A DNA stretch of 64,000 nt from Prorocentrum cordatum (lineage: Eukaryota; Sar; Dinophyceae; Prorocentrales; Prorocentraceae), in contig CAUYUJ010009757.1 of NCBI GenBank assembly GCA_963575745.1, positions 133,501 through 197,500 on the forward strand, read 5' to 3'. Positions 32,580 through 43,799 of this stretch are shown one piece after another (within the stretch, counting starts at the first letter, position 1; each line of letters starts with the position of its first letter). The position numbers and the translations under genes are program-made. The notes below the pieces were generated by a model that was not told the origin of the DNA, made no database searches, and worked only from the letters and a program-made list of their open reading frames with translations.

Positions 32580-32715
32580 CGAGGTCCTCCTTCTCCTCGT
32601 CCTCCTCCTGAGGAGAAGGAGGAGGCGGAGGGATAGGAGGAGGAGCAGGAGGAGGAGGAGAAGGAGGAGGAGGAGAAGGAGAAGGAGGAGGAGGAGGAGG
32701 AGGAGGAGAAGAGGA
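32580..32715. repeat. (GGA)n microsatellite
   Basis: About 130 bases of GGA with AAG interruptions. Confidence 0.95.
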
Positions 32716-33920
32716 CCGAAAAACGACGACGATGAACACGACGACGACGAAATGACGAGCGCCGAGGGAGCAGACGGGGAACGACGACAAGGGCGATCGC
32801 CCAGGGCCTGAGCGATCGCCCAGCGACCCTCCTAAAACGGATATTCTCAAACTTCCTGACCCCCGAAGCCCCCCTAAGAGGAAAGAGAAACAAGGAACAA
32901 GCACAAACATTCGAAGGTGCGCGGGGGGCGGCTTCTTAGATCGGCGCAAGATCAAAGAAATTCGCGCGAACCTCCGACACTTAATTATTTTCCCCTCCGA
33001 CGGCGCTCGAGTGTTAGGCAATAAGAACACCCCTATCCATTTGGGACGGTACCGAGTTAGGAGGTCCGGACACATTCGAGATGTGGCGTCGTTTCTGCAA
33101 TATCATCAAACAAAGCCGCACACAAGTGGACCTGAGTTCGGCTACGCCCTCACGGTGTTCTCAGGGTTAGGGATTCTACAACCAAACCGCGTAGTTAGGA
33201 TAAGCAGCTTTCAAAGGTCACCCCTGCATCCTTCCCCGTCGGCACATCCTCGGCCGCTTTCGCTGGCCGCGCCCCGCCCGCAAAGTGTCGACAGGGCCTT
33301 CCAAGGTACTTGAATCCATACCGCGCATCCTTTTTACACGGGCTGACTGTATTCTTTGCTCCAGGCCTTCACTGGCGTGTCATTGGCGGGGTCGAGTCGG
33401 ACCGACCAGCGGGCCACGTCCTGGGTGAGGCAGGATCGCCAGTGCAGGGCGCAGGATGCGCTTGCCTGGCCCTGGCGGGGGTTTCGAGTGGCGATGGTGA
33501 TCGTGAGGAGGAAGATGATCGACCACAGTCGGACCGAGGCATGAGATCGAGGTCTGTTCGGGGAGGGTGCCCTCGTGTTCTTCGTGCCCTTGCATGCTTA
33601 TCGTGCGTCCTCATGATACTGGTTGACTGCATCATGCAGGATGATCTTTTCTCCTTCGATGGCACTCGGGGCCCTCCTCTCGAGCCCGGCGGAAGGGGAG
33701 GATAGCAAAAGGGGGGTTTGAGAAACAACTCGCGTAGCTGATTTTCCCGGCGCCTCCCGGTGCCGGAGGCGCCCATGTATCGAGGAATGGGCCCCTCGGT
33801 GGGGCCGAAACCAGCTGCATGCAGCAGATTTCGCAGCCCCCCCCTTTCCCAGTCCCTTCCCTTTCCCAGTCCCCCCCCCCTTTACCAGTCCCCCCCTTTT
33901 CCCAGCCCCCCCCCCCTTTT
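32716..33920. other. No gene recognised
   Basis: Moderately complex sequence with no recognised protein or repeat family. It ends in C-rich runs separated by TTTCCCAGTCCC words (33,840-33,920). Confidence 0.35.
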
Positions 33921-33924
33921 CGTA

Positions 33925-34025
33925 GCCCCCTCCTCCTCCTCCGCCTCCTCCTCCGCCTCCTCCTCCTCCTCCTCCGCCTCCTCCTCCTCCTCCTCCTCCG
34001 CCTCCTCCTCCTCCTCCTCCTCCTC
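33925..34025. repeat. (CTC)n microsatellite
   Basis: About 100 bases of CTC with CGC interruptions. Confidence 0.95.
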
Positions 34026-34189
34026 ACTCCTCCCGGCCTGGTCCTCCCGGAGCGGTCGCCCGCCCGAGTCCTTGCCGGGCTGCGCGCGGTGGCCGTCCAC
34101 GTAGACCGGGTTGGTGCTCCGCGCCCGCAGCCAGGCGCCGCCGCCGGGCGGCCACGAGACCTGGAGGCATCTTTTGCCGAACGACGCCC

Positions 34190-34410
34190 AGACGAGGGCA
34201 GCATCGGGCGGGGAGACATCGGGGGGGGCACGCACGCCGCCCTGCAACATCACGACGTCGGACCTCCAGTGAGGAGACCGTGCTGCAGGTCACGCCGCGA
34301 GGGCAACACTGGGCGAGGATACATCGGGGGGGGATGCACACGCCGTCCTGCAAAATCACGACATCGGATCTCCAACAAGGAGACCGTGCTGCAGGTCACG
34401 CCGCGCCGCT
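34190..34410. repeat. 105-bp tandem duplication
   Basis: ACATCGGGGGGGG at 34,216 and 34,321, each followed by ATCACGACRTCGGAYCTCCA and GCAGGTCACGCCGCG. A third, partial match (GCATCGGGTGAGGACACATC) lies near 34,607. Confidence 0.85.
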
Positions 34411-34685
34411 GATGCGTCCGCACGATGCGCTAGGTCGACCCAGAGCCCCAGCGGGCCCAAACCAGAGGAGTCACATGCAGCCCCCCCGTGGTCGCCACCA
34501 CCTTAGGCTGCCCGAGCGCGGTGGGGGCCCAGAGTCGAGACGCATCAACCTCGCCAAGCGGGTGCTCTCCACGAGAGGTCCCGCTCGAGACGAAGCCAGG
34601 ACGAGGACAGCATCGGGTGAGGACACATCGAGAATCTCTCAGATCTGGCGGCTCTGGAGGATTTCTCGGGCGCCGCGGCCTTCTC

Positions 34686-34726
34686 AGAGCGTTCCGGAAC
34701 GCTCCGAGAGCGTTCCGGAACGCTCT
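34686..34726. repeat. Two perfect 16-bp palindromes
   Basis: AGCGTTCCGGAACGCT occurs at 34,688-34,703 and 34,709-34,724, 21 bp apart, and begins to repeat a third time. Confidence 0.9.
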
Positions 34727-34899
34727 GGAACGGGTTTCTCGTCGTCCCAGCCCCTTCCGACCACCATTCAAGGCGCGACTTTGCCTGTGCAGGCACCCCC
34801 AGGTGACTCCCCCTGTGGAGGCCCGAATGCGATGTCTGCTACCTTGCGCCGGATCCGGATGCGTGAAGCCGAATTGGCCCGTGTGTGAACGAGTCTGAC

Positions 34900-35410
34900 T
34901 GTCAGCAGTTGAGGGGCTGAGGACTAGCGCTTCAAAAGATGGGTTGGTGGGTTGGAATGAGAATGACCCAAAACCCTGGTGCGAGTGAGACAGAGTGCGC
35001 GTGACTCCGAGTGTGAGTATGACAGTTGAGCGGATCTGAATCAATGCGTCTGAATGTGTAAGAACATGTGTGAACATACGATGAGCGAGTCTGAGTGAGG
35101 GTTGATAGGACAGAGCTCTCTTGAGTACAACTGCGTCTGCACGTGAGTGGGTCTGGGTGTGAGTGACTGTGAGTATGAGCGCGCCTGAGTTTGCGAAAGC
35201 CTGAGTGAGTCTGAGTGTGGTTGAGAACGAATGCAAGTGCGTCTCTGTGTGAATGAACCTGTGCATGAGTATGTTTGAGCATGACGAAGTCTCAGCACGA
35301 CTGAGTCGGAGCATGAGTGGGTAAGCGTGAGTGCGCTTCATGGTATGATTGATCTGAGAGCGGGCGAGTCTGAGTGTGAGTGAGCCTGTGCGTGGGTGAG
35401 TCTGAGTATG
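34900..35410. repeat. Degenerate GAGTCTGAGTGTGA tandem repeat
   Basis: Short units of GAGTCTGAGTGTGAGTGA type recur with heavy divergence for about 500 bases. Minus-strand frames read His/Ser/Thr repeats such as THTQTHS. Confidence 0.7.
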
Positions 35411-35574
35411 GCATGAGAAATCATTGGGAGCGGGCGAATAATGTGAGAAAGGAAAAGGAGGCTTGGCACCGATACAGCAGGCACATGCGATACGAATTCT
35501 TATCATATTCAATATTGGCTAGCGAAGACCCTAAGAACAAACAATTGCACGATGGGTGTGTAAGCTATGTGTGT

Positions 35575-35960
35575 GTGTGCAACCATGCGGTGCACATTAT
35601 GAGGTGCAAACTACGCGGTGCAAGCTATGTGGTGTAAGCTTTGCTGTGAACATTGCGTGGTGCAAGCTGTGTGGTGCAACCTATGTGGGTCAGGCTGTGT
35701 GGTGCAAGCTTTGTGGTGCACGCTATGTGGTGCAAGCAATATGGTGTAAGCTTCGTGCTGCAATGTATGTGGTGCAGGCCATCTGGTGCACGTTATGGAT
35801 TGCAAGCTTTGTGGTGCAATCTCTGCGGTGTGAGCTAGGCTGTGCAATCTACGCGGTGCGCTCTACGTGGTGCACGCTATGTGGTGTAAACTATGCGATG
35901 TGACCTATGTGGTGCGAGGTATGTGGTGCAAACTCTGTGGTGTAAGCTAGGCGACGTGAT
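35575..35960 (+). repeat. 15-bp GTGGTGCAAGCTATG tandem repeat
   Basis: About 25 diverged units of 15 bp. Because 15 is divisible by three, one plus-strand frame reads a pentapeptide repeat (WCKLC, GARYV, VQAIW) from 35,556 to 35,903. I treat it as a repeat, not a gene. The core GCGGTGCAATCTACG is also found in the large array (4,476-4,530; 9,715; 11,150). Confidence 0.85.
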
Positions 35961-35984
35961 GCAAACTGTCGGGGGGTGAGGCGC

Positions 35985-36245
35985 CAACAAGCCGGCACCA
36001 GGCGAAACCACGGCGTGCCCACCCCCCCCGCCGCCCCCCGCTCCAGCGCAGGGCGCCCACGAGGCGCCCACAGGCGGCGGGCACCGGGCGAAACCTCGGC
36101 GTAGCCCACCCAGCGCAGGGCGCGCCCACGGGCGGGCACCAGGCGAAAACTTTGGCATGCTCCTCCAGCGCGGGCCGCCCGCGAGGCGCCCACGAGCGGG
36201 CACCAGTCGAAACCCCGGCATGGCCCCCAAACGCAGGGCGCCACA
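35985..36245. repeat. Diverged tandem repeat, period 55-80 bp
   Basis: GGGCACCAGGCGAAACC, GGCATGGCCC and GCGCAGGGCGCCCACGAGG words recur four times in order. Confidence 0.75.
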
Positions 36246-36544
36246 TTGAGGCCTCCTTGGACGCTAACATTGGCTCAGGATTGCCTGAAGAAGCAGGGAT
36301 GCAAGGGTAGCCTTGACGAAGCAGCGTACTCTTGATATGGAGTTGGACTGCAATCACCCCAAAGCGCAAGCACTGTTTGAGGAACCGAAGGGCACGCTCG
36401 ACGTCGGCACCTCAGCTTCCCAAGGTGTCCAAGCGCTTCTGCGGGCCGCAACTGCCCTTGGGTGGCACGACGTTCCCGTGGGGCACCCGTGGATGTGCCT
36501 ACTGAAGACAAACACCCTGTACTCAGGGTAAGGGAGCCACACAT

Positions 36545-36825
36545 GTCACCATCATCAAACAACATCACCATCACCATCACCATCACCATCACCATCACCA
36601 TCACCATTACCATCACCATGACCATGACCATGACCATCAGCATCACCATCACCGTCATCATCACCACCACACATGATCAGCATCACCAGTCACCACCGAT
36701 CATCACCACCATCACCATCACCATCACCATTACCATCGTCATCATCATCACCACCACCAAGCATGATCATCATCATCATCAGACGTCAACAATCATCACC
36801 ACCATCACCATCGTACTCAGTGGTG
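36545..36825. repeat. CATCAC/CAT microsatellite
   Basis: CATCAC hexamers then CAT and CAC triplets with interruptions over about 280 bases. Confidence 0.95.
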
Positions 36826-36859
36826 AGCGACAAGGTACCCCGAACACTTTGGGAGGGGA

Positions 36860-37015
36860 CCTACATTAGGAGGGCCAAGACATCAGGGATGAATGGGTCT
36901 GTCTGCAGACGTAACAGACCAAGCCACCCAGATGCACCGTCCCTGATGCGAAGACGGGGGCCTAAGTTAGGCCACGTCTTCATAGCGGTATGAGGATTGG
37001 GGGTTCCTTTGTCCT
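36860..37015 (+). repeat. Dispersed repeat, copy without foldback insertion
   Basis: TTAGGAGGGCC, TGTCTGCAGAC, CCAAGCCACCCAGATGCACC and GACGGGGGCCTAAGTTAGGC occur in the same order as in the copy at 40,635-40,965, which is longer by an insertion. Confidence 0.65.
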
Positions 37016-37019
37016 CGAT

Positions 37020-38080
37020 GACTCAGGGTATGGGAGCCGCACGTAAACAACGCGCTGCGCCTAAACGAACCCCCAGCAATCCACAAACGAAGCCCCGCGA
37101 GAGGCGCGGAGTGCCGCTACTGATGCGCGACCAACACACCGCCCCCTCGCGCGCGGACTCGCGTCCGATTGGATCGGCGAGCGAACTGCGTGCGCCGTGC
37201 AATTGGACCTGAGACAGACCAGACATCCTCCAAGAGCATGAGACCCTTCGCCGGCCAACACACACAGATCATCCAAGGGTACCCTCCCCAGAGTGCACAA
37301 GAACATCCAACAAACACGGAGAAATGTGGGGTACCCTCCCCGAGCCTATCTCGATCCTGTACCTCGGTCCGGCTGTACCCGAGATGGGATGGCATCTTCA
37401 GAAGAGGCCTGCACGATGCTTGGGCAAGAGCGACGGCCTGCTCTCGCGGGCGCGGCCCCACTTCCGACCATCTTGCGAGCGACAGCGCGCCGGAGCAAGA
37501 ACACACGTTCCAATTCATACTGCGTGGCGCTGGTGCGAGAACGACATGTTGCTGTTCCGTGCGCAATGCGCACCGCCTCCCGCTCCTGGCGCGCATCTTC
37601 AATCTGGCGGCGGCACGTCCAGGACGAAAAAGCAGTGGCTTATTATCGTCCGTGGCTGGTAGTGTGCAGGGACCCGTCTGAGGCCCCTTACCTGGGCGAA
37701 GGCGGCAGGAGAACGAGCGTACACTAATGCGGAACATGAGTCACAGTGAAATTCGGTATAGGAGGTTGGCGAGGAGGAGGAGGAGGAGCGAGGAATTCAG
37801 AGGAAGGAGGACAAGGAGGGAGGAGGGAGGCATGACGAGGGGGAATGACCCGGGGGACGGATGAGGGAGGAAGCGGTGGAATTGGACACTGCTGACGGCC
37901 AGGTTACGTTCGCCAGGCTTTTGGACGCTGCTCGTACACCGCGTCGAGATATGCATCACTATGTCGCCCTCTGTCCCCACCTATGGCGGGACGCGACGTT
38001 ACCTCATTATGGCTCCCCCGCTGCTGCCCCCTCTCTGCGTCCCTGCACGTGTTATCCCTCAGTGCGTTTCCGCATCTCGC
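37020..38080. other. No gene recognised
   Basis: Open frames on both strands but no domain or codon bias. A short direct repeat GGGTACCCTCCCC occurs at 37,277 and 37,332. A GGAGGA patch lies near 37,770-37,830. Confidence 0.35.
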
Positions 38081-38084
38081 CATT

Positions 38085-38315
38085 ATCTCTCTCTCTCTCT
38101 CTTTCCCTCTCTCTCTCTTCCTCTCTCTCTCTCTCTACATCCGCCCTCCCCCTTCCTCTCAACGTGCCCCCTCTCTCTCTACATCTCTCTCTCTCTCATT
38201 ACTTTGATCTCTCATTCCCCCCCCATCTCTCACTCTCTCTGCCCCTCTCTCCTTCTCTCCCCCCTTCTCTCTCTCTCTATCTCTCTCTCTCTCTCTCTCT
38301 CCCTCTCTCGCTGTC
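38085..38315. repeat. (CT)n microsatellite
   Basis: CT dinucleotides with C-run interruptions over about 230 bases. Confidence 0.95.
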
Positions 38316-38319
38316 GACA

Positions 38320-39815
38320 CAGCTGCATTGCAACACGCAAAAGCTGGCCTCGAAGGCCAGCCGCGACACCGCGTACCGCTCCTGGTGGATGCGCTGAGAT
38401 ACGCCCAACGATAACGTGCCCCGCAAGGACGCACCATTAGTCATCGCTCTGCCCAAGGCGAATGTAAGACGGTCCGCTGTCCGCTTGGAGGGGGCTGGGG
38501 TGACGACAGGAGCGTCCTGACTCAGCGTCGGCCCCAGGGGTGCCGAATTGACGACGTGGAGAAGCCCAAGTGTGCGTCCAACCGAAATTAGGCCAGGGCT
38601 GAGGAGGCGTTCGGCAAGATGCTTCCGCTGCCCGCTCTCAGGGCGCCCTCTCTGCCCTGAGTTGGAGCCTGAACGGACCCGAGCGCGTCTGGATAAGGCC
38701 TCCTGGTGTAACGAACGACCGTGCAGCTAGGTTCACCCGGCAGCATCGGGCCCAACAGCGATCATGCAATCACAAACGACGCAATGGGCGGTGAAGCTGC
38801 AATGCTTTCTGTCAGCCCAGAGGAAACGTGTCGAGCAGGGGGGCAACTATCGCGAGCACGCGGAACGCCCTGAAGGCCAACACTTCTGCGGGGTCCAAAA
38901 GAATAATCTCCCCAAATGTTGTTTCCAAAATGGACGCCGCATCCGCTTCTGAAGGACCTGTGACCCCCTTAACCAATGTATGCGCTTTACAAATGGTATG
39001 TCCATACGTCAGGGTTCGAAGACAAGAGTGGCCTGTCATTTCCTTCCCTGGACATGGACAAGCGAACTGCAACAACATCGCCGACAAAAGGAGACAACCT
39101 GCCGACGACCTCGTGACCGCGAACCCGTCCAGCGCCCCCGAACCCAAGGAAGAGAGCCGCCACAACATACGGCCCTCTGGGCCTTGGGGAAGACAATGAC
39201 CCTATATCACGGGCTGCTCGAACCTGCGGCCCGAATCGACATCTTGTCCTGCTTGGCAATGCTGCCGATACTTCGTATATCGTCCTCACGGCTGTTGGTA
39301 TTGTGCACACGCATGCGTATGCCTTTGATGCGTCTGCGAATGACGTTGTAACCATACAATGTCGTGCTGACAACGTTGGCAATGAGGTCGAGGTAGTCGC
39401 TCCCGTGTGAAACTGACCATGAGCTACAAGACTGCCGCTACCAATCCAATAGAGCTGCATCTCCAATTTGGCTTGAACATACTGTTATTCAGACTCATTG
39501 ACACGGAACAGTGGACGTGAGAGAAGTCAAGACGAGAGTGGAATACTGATTGTGATGCGTGGGAGGCGAATGAAGACGAGGAACGAGACATCGGCGGCCA
39601 GCAATCTTGCCCTTCAGTGGAAGAGGTATCACCAAGGCTTCCACACCAAACTAGATCCACCAAAACTTTGGCACACGTTGACTGGGAAGGTACATCAACT
39701 TTGGATGACGCCAGACATGTACCACACCAATTTGAACCGACACCGTACGCCCTGGCGCGTTGAGCCCCTGGTCAAGTGCTGTCTGTCTGGGCCCGACTCG
39801 CCGCAGATCAGAAGT
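38320..39815. other. No gene recognised
   Basis: Lower GC than the neighbours, with no repeat seen. Frames on the minus strand (for example 38,987-39,466) contain protein-like words but no known domain. Confidence 0.35.
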
Positions 39816-39819
39816 GTTT

Positions 39820-40030
39820 GTACTATTCCAGAAGGCCATCTGAGAGGGCTCCGAGTCGGCCCACGAGGGTTGCAATATGGCCCCACGACGGCCCCGAGAG
39901 ACCCTCCAGAAAGCTGAAGTTACCCCAAACACGGCCCAAGAAGACCTCGAGACGGCCAAAGATGGCCCCGAGACGACCGAGGATGACCCCTCGGGACCCC
40001 CACGACAGCCCAAAGGAGTCCCATGAGGGC
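39820..40030. repeat. GGCCCC-type array fragment
   Basis: Repeated ATGGCCCCACGACGGCCCCG and AGACGGCC words similar to the AAGAGGCCCC array of the elements at 17.65 and 50.96 kb, but without their head or tail. Confidence 0.5.
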
Positions 40031-40034
40031 TCCT

Positions 40035-40630
40035 CGTGAAATGGGGACAGGGGGTGTCACACGTCAGGCGGTGCCCCCTGGACGGTGCCCGAATGGCCGC
40101 CACACGGAGTGCTTCGCTGGCACGACGGCGGATTAGCCGCAAGCACCTGGATACATGGCTGCCGCCGTCCTGGGGAAAGCCTACGGTGATGGCATTGGAT
40201 AAAGAAACCTTAGGTGAAGAATCCAGGGTCTGGAAGCCGGTGGAACTCCAATCGTGGACTGGCCATGGATATCACCGCCACCCTCATCAAATAAGGAGCA
40301 ACCAGGGTCTGAAGCCTCCTGGGCACGTTCATTAACGAACGCCCCCACCGTATGCCCAAATCTACGACCGCGTCCGAACCCTGTTCCTGAGGTTTTAATC
40401 GGCGGTGGGGTATCAGACTCCCCCCTCGCTGGGGTTCACCTCGCTGCCGACATCCTTCGAATCCTGAGCCCTGGCCTGCGTTTCGGAAATCCGACCTGCA
40501 GTAGCAGGGCCCACGTGTGGATTTCCAACCAAAATCCAAGGGTGCCTGGTGCAAGCCAGCCCCATCCCCACCCCAAGCTCTACATGCCCACCAATGACTA
40601 ACAATGAAAAGGACCCCGTAACCCGTTGGG
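40035..40630. other. No gene recognised
   Basis: No repeat or convincing coding frame seen. Confidence 0.35.
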
Positions 40631-40634
40631 AAAG

Positions 40635-40965
40635 AATCTAAGTTAGGAGGGCCTGGCAATTACGGGTAAGGAGTCTCTTCTCTGCAAATTTACCAGCCTC
40701 GAACGTATCCCTATCCCTAAGATTGACACGCCAAAAGGCGATGACAATCTTAGGGATTCGCCCTCAAAAATAAGGGAATCCCTAATATTGGCATCGTAAT
40801 GAGGAGGTGCCCAGTCTAGGGATAGGGATATGTTCCAGGCTGGTAACAAATGTATCGAACCGAGCCGCCCAGATTCATGATCCTTACTGCAAAGACGGGG
40901 ACCTGCGTGAGGCCACGCCTTCACTGTGCCATTCCGGGTTGGGGGTCCTACTACAGTCGGGGCGT
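40635..40965 (+). repeat. Dispersed repeat, copy with foldback insertion
   Basis: Flanks match 36,860-37,015: TTAGGAGGGCC at the start; CCGAGCCGCCCAGAT, GACGGGGACCTGCGTGAGGC and TTGGGGGTCCT at the end. The extra 150-160 bases in the middle are the foldback element. Confidence 0.6.
40690..40846. mobile_element. Foldback element with nested hairpins
   Basis: Arms of about 31 bp (40,690-40,720 and 40,816-40,846) contain TACCAGCCTCGAACGTATCC against its inverse with about three mismatches. Inside are two further hairpins: CTAAGATTG with CAATCTTAG (40,717-40,752) and TTAGGGATT with AATCCCTAA (40,750-40,785). It is absent from the related repeat at 36.9 kb. Confidence 0.7.
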
Positions 40966-42300
40966 TGACCCAAGGAACCCGAAATAAGGAGCGAGGCCCC
41001 TTCTTTCCATAAGTGAAACTTCGATCTCCCATCGAAAACCTAGAGAAAACACAAGGGAAGCTGTGAAACAATCAAGGCACACGGAGCGCCTCCCCAACGA
41101 AAGGGGTTCCTTCTTCAGGACCCCAACTGTATTCTCGATGGGCCAGCCCGTGCTGAAAGCCCAGGGCCCAGCAGCGGAGCTCGAGACCGACGGGCGGACG
41201 CCCGAAGCATCTGGGCGGGGAGGCCTCTCTGGGGCTTCGCGGCGGCTGGGCGCCGTCCTTGGCGTCTGGCAGCCAGGCGCGAAAGAGGTCTGGCTGGTGC
41301 ACGCGGCCCACAGCGGCTACCTGACGGGACTCCCAAGAAGAGAAATCAGTGCACCGACTGTGGAAATATCGTTTCCGTCTGGTTGCGATTGCGTTGAGAC
41401 GTGGTGTATGTTGGTGGGAACGTTCGCCCTCCCAGCTGTTCCACTGCGCCTCATGAAGAGCCTTCCGGAATCATCCCGGACGGCTGCCTCGGGGCCAAAC
41501 CATGGCTCGAAGGCCGCATCGCCAAGCTCTATTCACGAGCGTCCCATCCACGCACGCACGGAGGAGCGCCGAACACTGCGCAGAAGCTGCGCGGATTATG
41601 CCGCGAGCGTCGACAACCTGCTGCTTCCGCTGCTGGTGGAAACAGAAACAGACCAATAAGGAGCACGAACGCGAGGACGGTGCAAGAGAATGGATACCTC
41701 TTCAGACTGAGTGCGCTTATTCACCCAGAGCGCTTATGCCTTAATCCAGGGGATTACCCCTGGCTGTCCGACTCTTGCATAACATATCGTATCCCCATCC
41801 TGCCAGGAATGTTCCGAGTAGTTTCAATACGCTCTGAATGAAGCTACACACACTCGCAACAAATACCATAATACACAAGCACACACGCAGCGACACCATA
41901 CGGTATTGCCAATAAATAGGTTTGGGTCGTATTCTCGGACCACCTCACTGGTCAGTGACCGCCTGCATGAAGGTACTCGTATTCCCAAACGCGATGAAAA
42001 AGGGCACGGTTTTTGTGACGGCCAGGTACACATTATGAAACACGCCCCGCCATGGAAAAGGTCAACTACAGACGGGCATGCATTCCAATAGTCCAATAGT
42101 GCATCCGTGCCGGAGACAGACGCAAGCCAACGCGAACGCAAAACATGACAAATCGGCGCTTGAACCAAACCTCGCGCTCGCCGAAAAAGCAAACACAACA
42201 ATAATCCGCACTGCGAACTCCCACTTCAGCCGGGAAATTACCCAGGGGTCGTGGAGCACCGTTTTCGGTGTGTCGTGCCTGGGCACGCTTGGAACGGTGC
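40966..42300. other. No gene recognised
   Basis: Unique-looking sequence, AT-richer from 41.7 kb. Open frames exist without domains. Confidence 0.35.
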
Positions 42301-42302
42301 CT

Positions 42303-42534
42303 GTACTTAGAAGTCTCCTAGATGGGGTCCGAATAGATTGGGTCGGAGGATCGCGCTAGATCGCCGATGCATCGGCGATGCACCGGCGATGCACGTCGAC
42401 ATGAGCGATGCATCGGCGACGTCTACGTGAAGCGAATCGGGATCCACATCGAGCCGCATCGGCGATGCATCGGCGATGCGGCGCGATCCTCCGACCCCAT
42501 CTACCCCGACCCCATCTAGGAGGCCTAGATGTAC
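42303..42534. mobile_element. MITE with about 80-bp inverted arms and GCATCGGCGATGC core
   Basis: The first 80 bases (GTACTTAGAAGTCTCCTAGA, then GGTCGGAGGATCGCGC and CGATGCATCGGCGATGC) are the inverse of the last 80 with about 12 mismatches. The centre repeats GATGCATCGGCGATG palindromes. It is 232 bp and non-coding. The related copy at 13,043-13,246 shares both arms and core. No clear target-site duplication. Confidence 0.75.
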
Positions 42535-42539
42535 TAGTA

Positions 42540-43375
42540 TTTGCAGCCGCGGAGCAGCTTGGGGAACCGTCGAACAACCGCAGAGAGCTCAAGCCGCCAA
42601 CACCTCGGCCGCTTGCCGGAACGAGGCAGCAGGCGGCAACTGCTCGGACTCTCTCCCCCCTCTCGGGAGGAGCCACGGGCTGGCCCCTCCGCGCCCCACT
42701 GCACAGGCTAGCACCGAACGAAGGAGCCCCAGGGGGGGGGTACGCTTGGGGGGGCTCTGGCGGAGGAGGCAACTGGGGGGAAGATGTGCGATTCCCCCGC
42801 GGGTTTTGCCCCCTCCCCCCCTTCCCCCTCTCCCGCCCCCGCGCGCAGCTTTCGTGTCGTCCCTCGTCGTCGTTTCTCCCTCCCTTGCCACAGGGCTCCT
42901 CTCGGCTGGTAGAAAAAATACGCCCTCGCGCCCGACAGGCAATGGCGCTCGGTGCGATCAGGGCCACGCGAGAGGTTTCACACAACACTCCCCGGGTGCC
43001 CCCTTCCTGGGTATGAGGCGCGGCTCCTGTTCAAAACTGGGCTTTCGCCCGGTTGGACTTTCCAGGGGGGTCCTCTGGAGGAAGCGGCCCAAGGGGGGAG
43101 ATGCGCTTTGACGGCCAAAAGCCAGAGGTGAGGTGCCTCCTGCGCCAAACCAATCTTGGCTGCGGAACGGCGCTTGGCCCGGTTGCCATGCGGCGTCAGC
43201 AGCCGATGGCCAGCCAGGCTGCGTCAGTGCCATGTCCCAGCAAGGAGTGGAAGAAGATGGGAACTAGGAGGAAGAGGGGATAGTGTGGTGATTTTGAACG
43301 ACCGGCTGATGAGGAAGAGAAGCAGGAGGCTGTGAAGGGGGAGGAGTAGGAGAAGGACGAGGCGAAGGAAGGGAC
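42540..43375. other. No gene recognised
   Basis: GC-rich with G and C runs. Open frames without a domain. Confidence 0.35.
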
Positions 43376-43377
43376 GA

Positions 43378-43455
<78 letters not shown>

Positions 43456-43575
43456 CTGATGATGATGATGAGGAGGAGGATAAGGAGGAGGAGGAGGAGG
43501 AGGAGGAGGAGGAGGAGAAGGAGAAGGAGGAGGAGGAGGAGGAGGAGGTCGAGGAGGAAGACGAGGAGGAGTGGG
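43378..43575. repeat. (GAT)n then (GGA)n microsatellite
   Basis: About 90 bases of GAT followed by about 100 bases of GGA. Confidence 0.95.
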
Positions 43576-43799
43576 GTGGAGCAAACCGAGACGCGGTCGA
43601 GCGTGGTCCCCCACGCCCGCCAAACTCAACCGCCCGCGGGCGAAGCGGCGCGCCTTTGCGCGGCGCAAGACCGAAGGGCCCCCACCCACAGAGGGATGTG
43701 GTGGGCAGGCCCTCGGCCCGTGGTGAGGCACCACGGCCAGCGGCCTGGCCAGCGGCTTGGCCAGCGGCCCGCCCCGCGGGCAACCTGGCCTGGCCGCCT

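Noticed and set aside
35556-35903. Cys/Trp pentapeptide-repeat protein
   Set aside because: Explained by the 15-bp DNA repeat, which keeps one frame by arithmetic; no start context or unique domain.
36265-36282. Relic of the dinoflagellate spliced leader
   Set aside because: CATTGGCTCAGG resembles the end of the leader but lacks the full TTTTGGCTCAAG; no downstream cDNA-like gene is visible.
37324-39466. Several 100-160-codon frames on both strands
   Set aside because: Codon use shows no G/C-ending bias and overlapping frames look equally plausible, so no gene was called.
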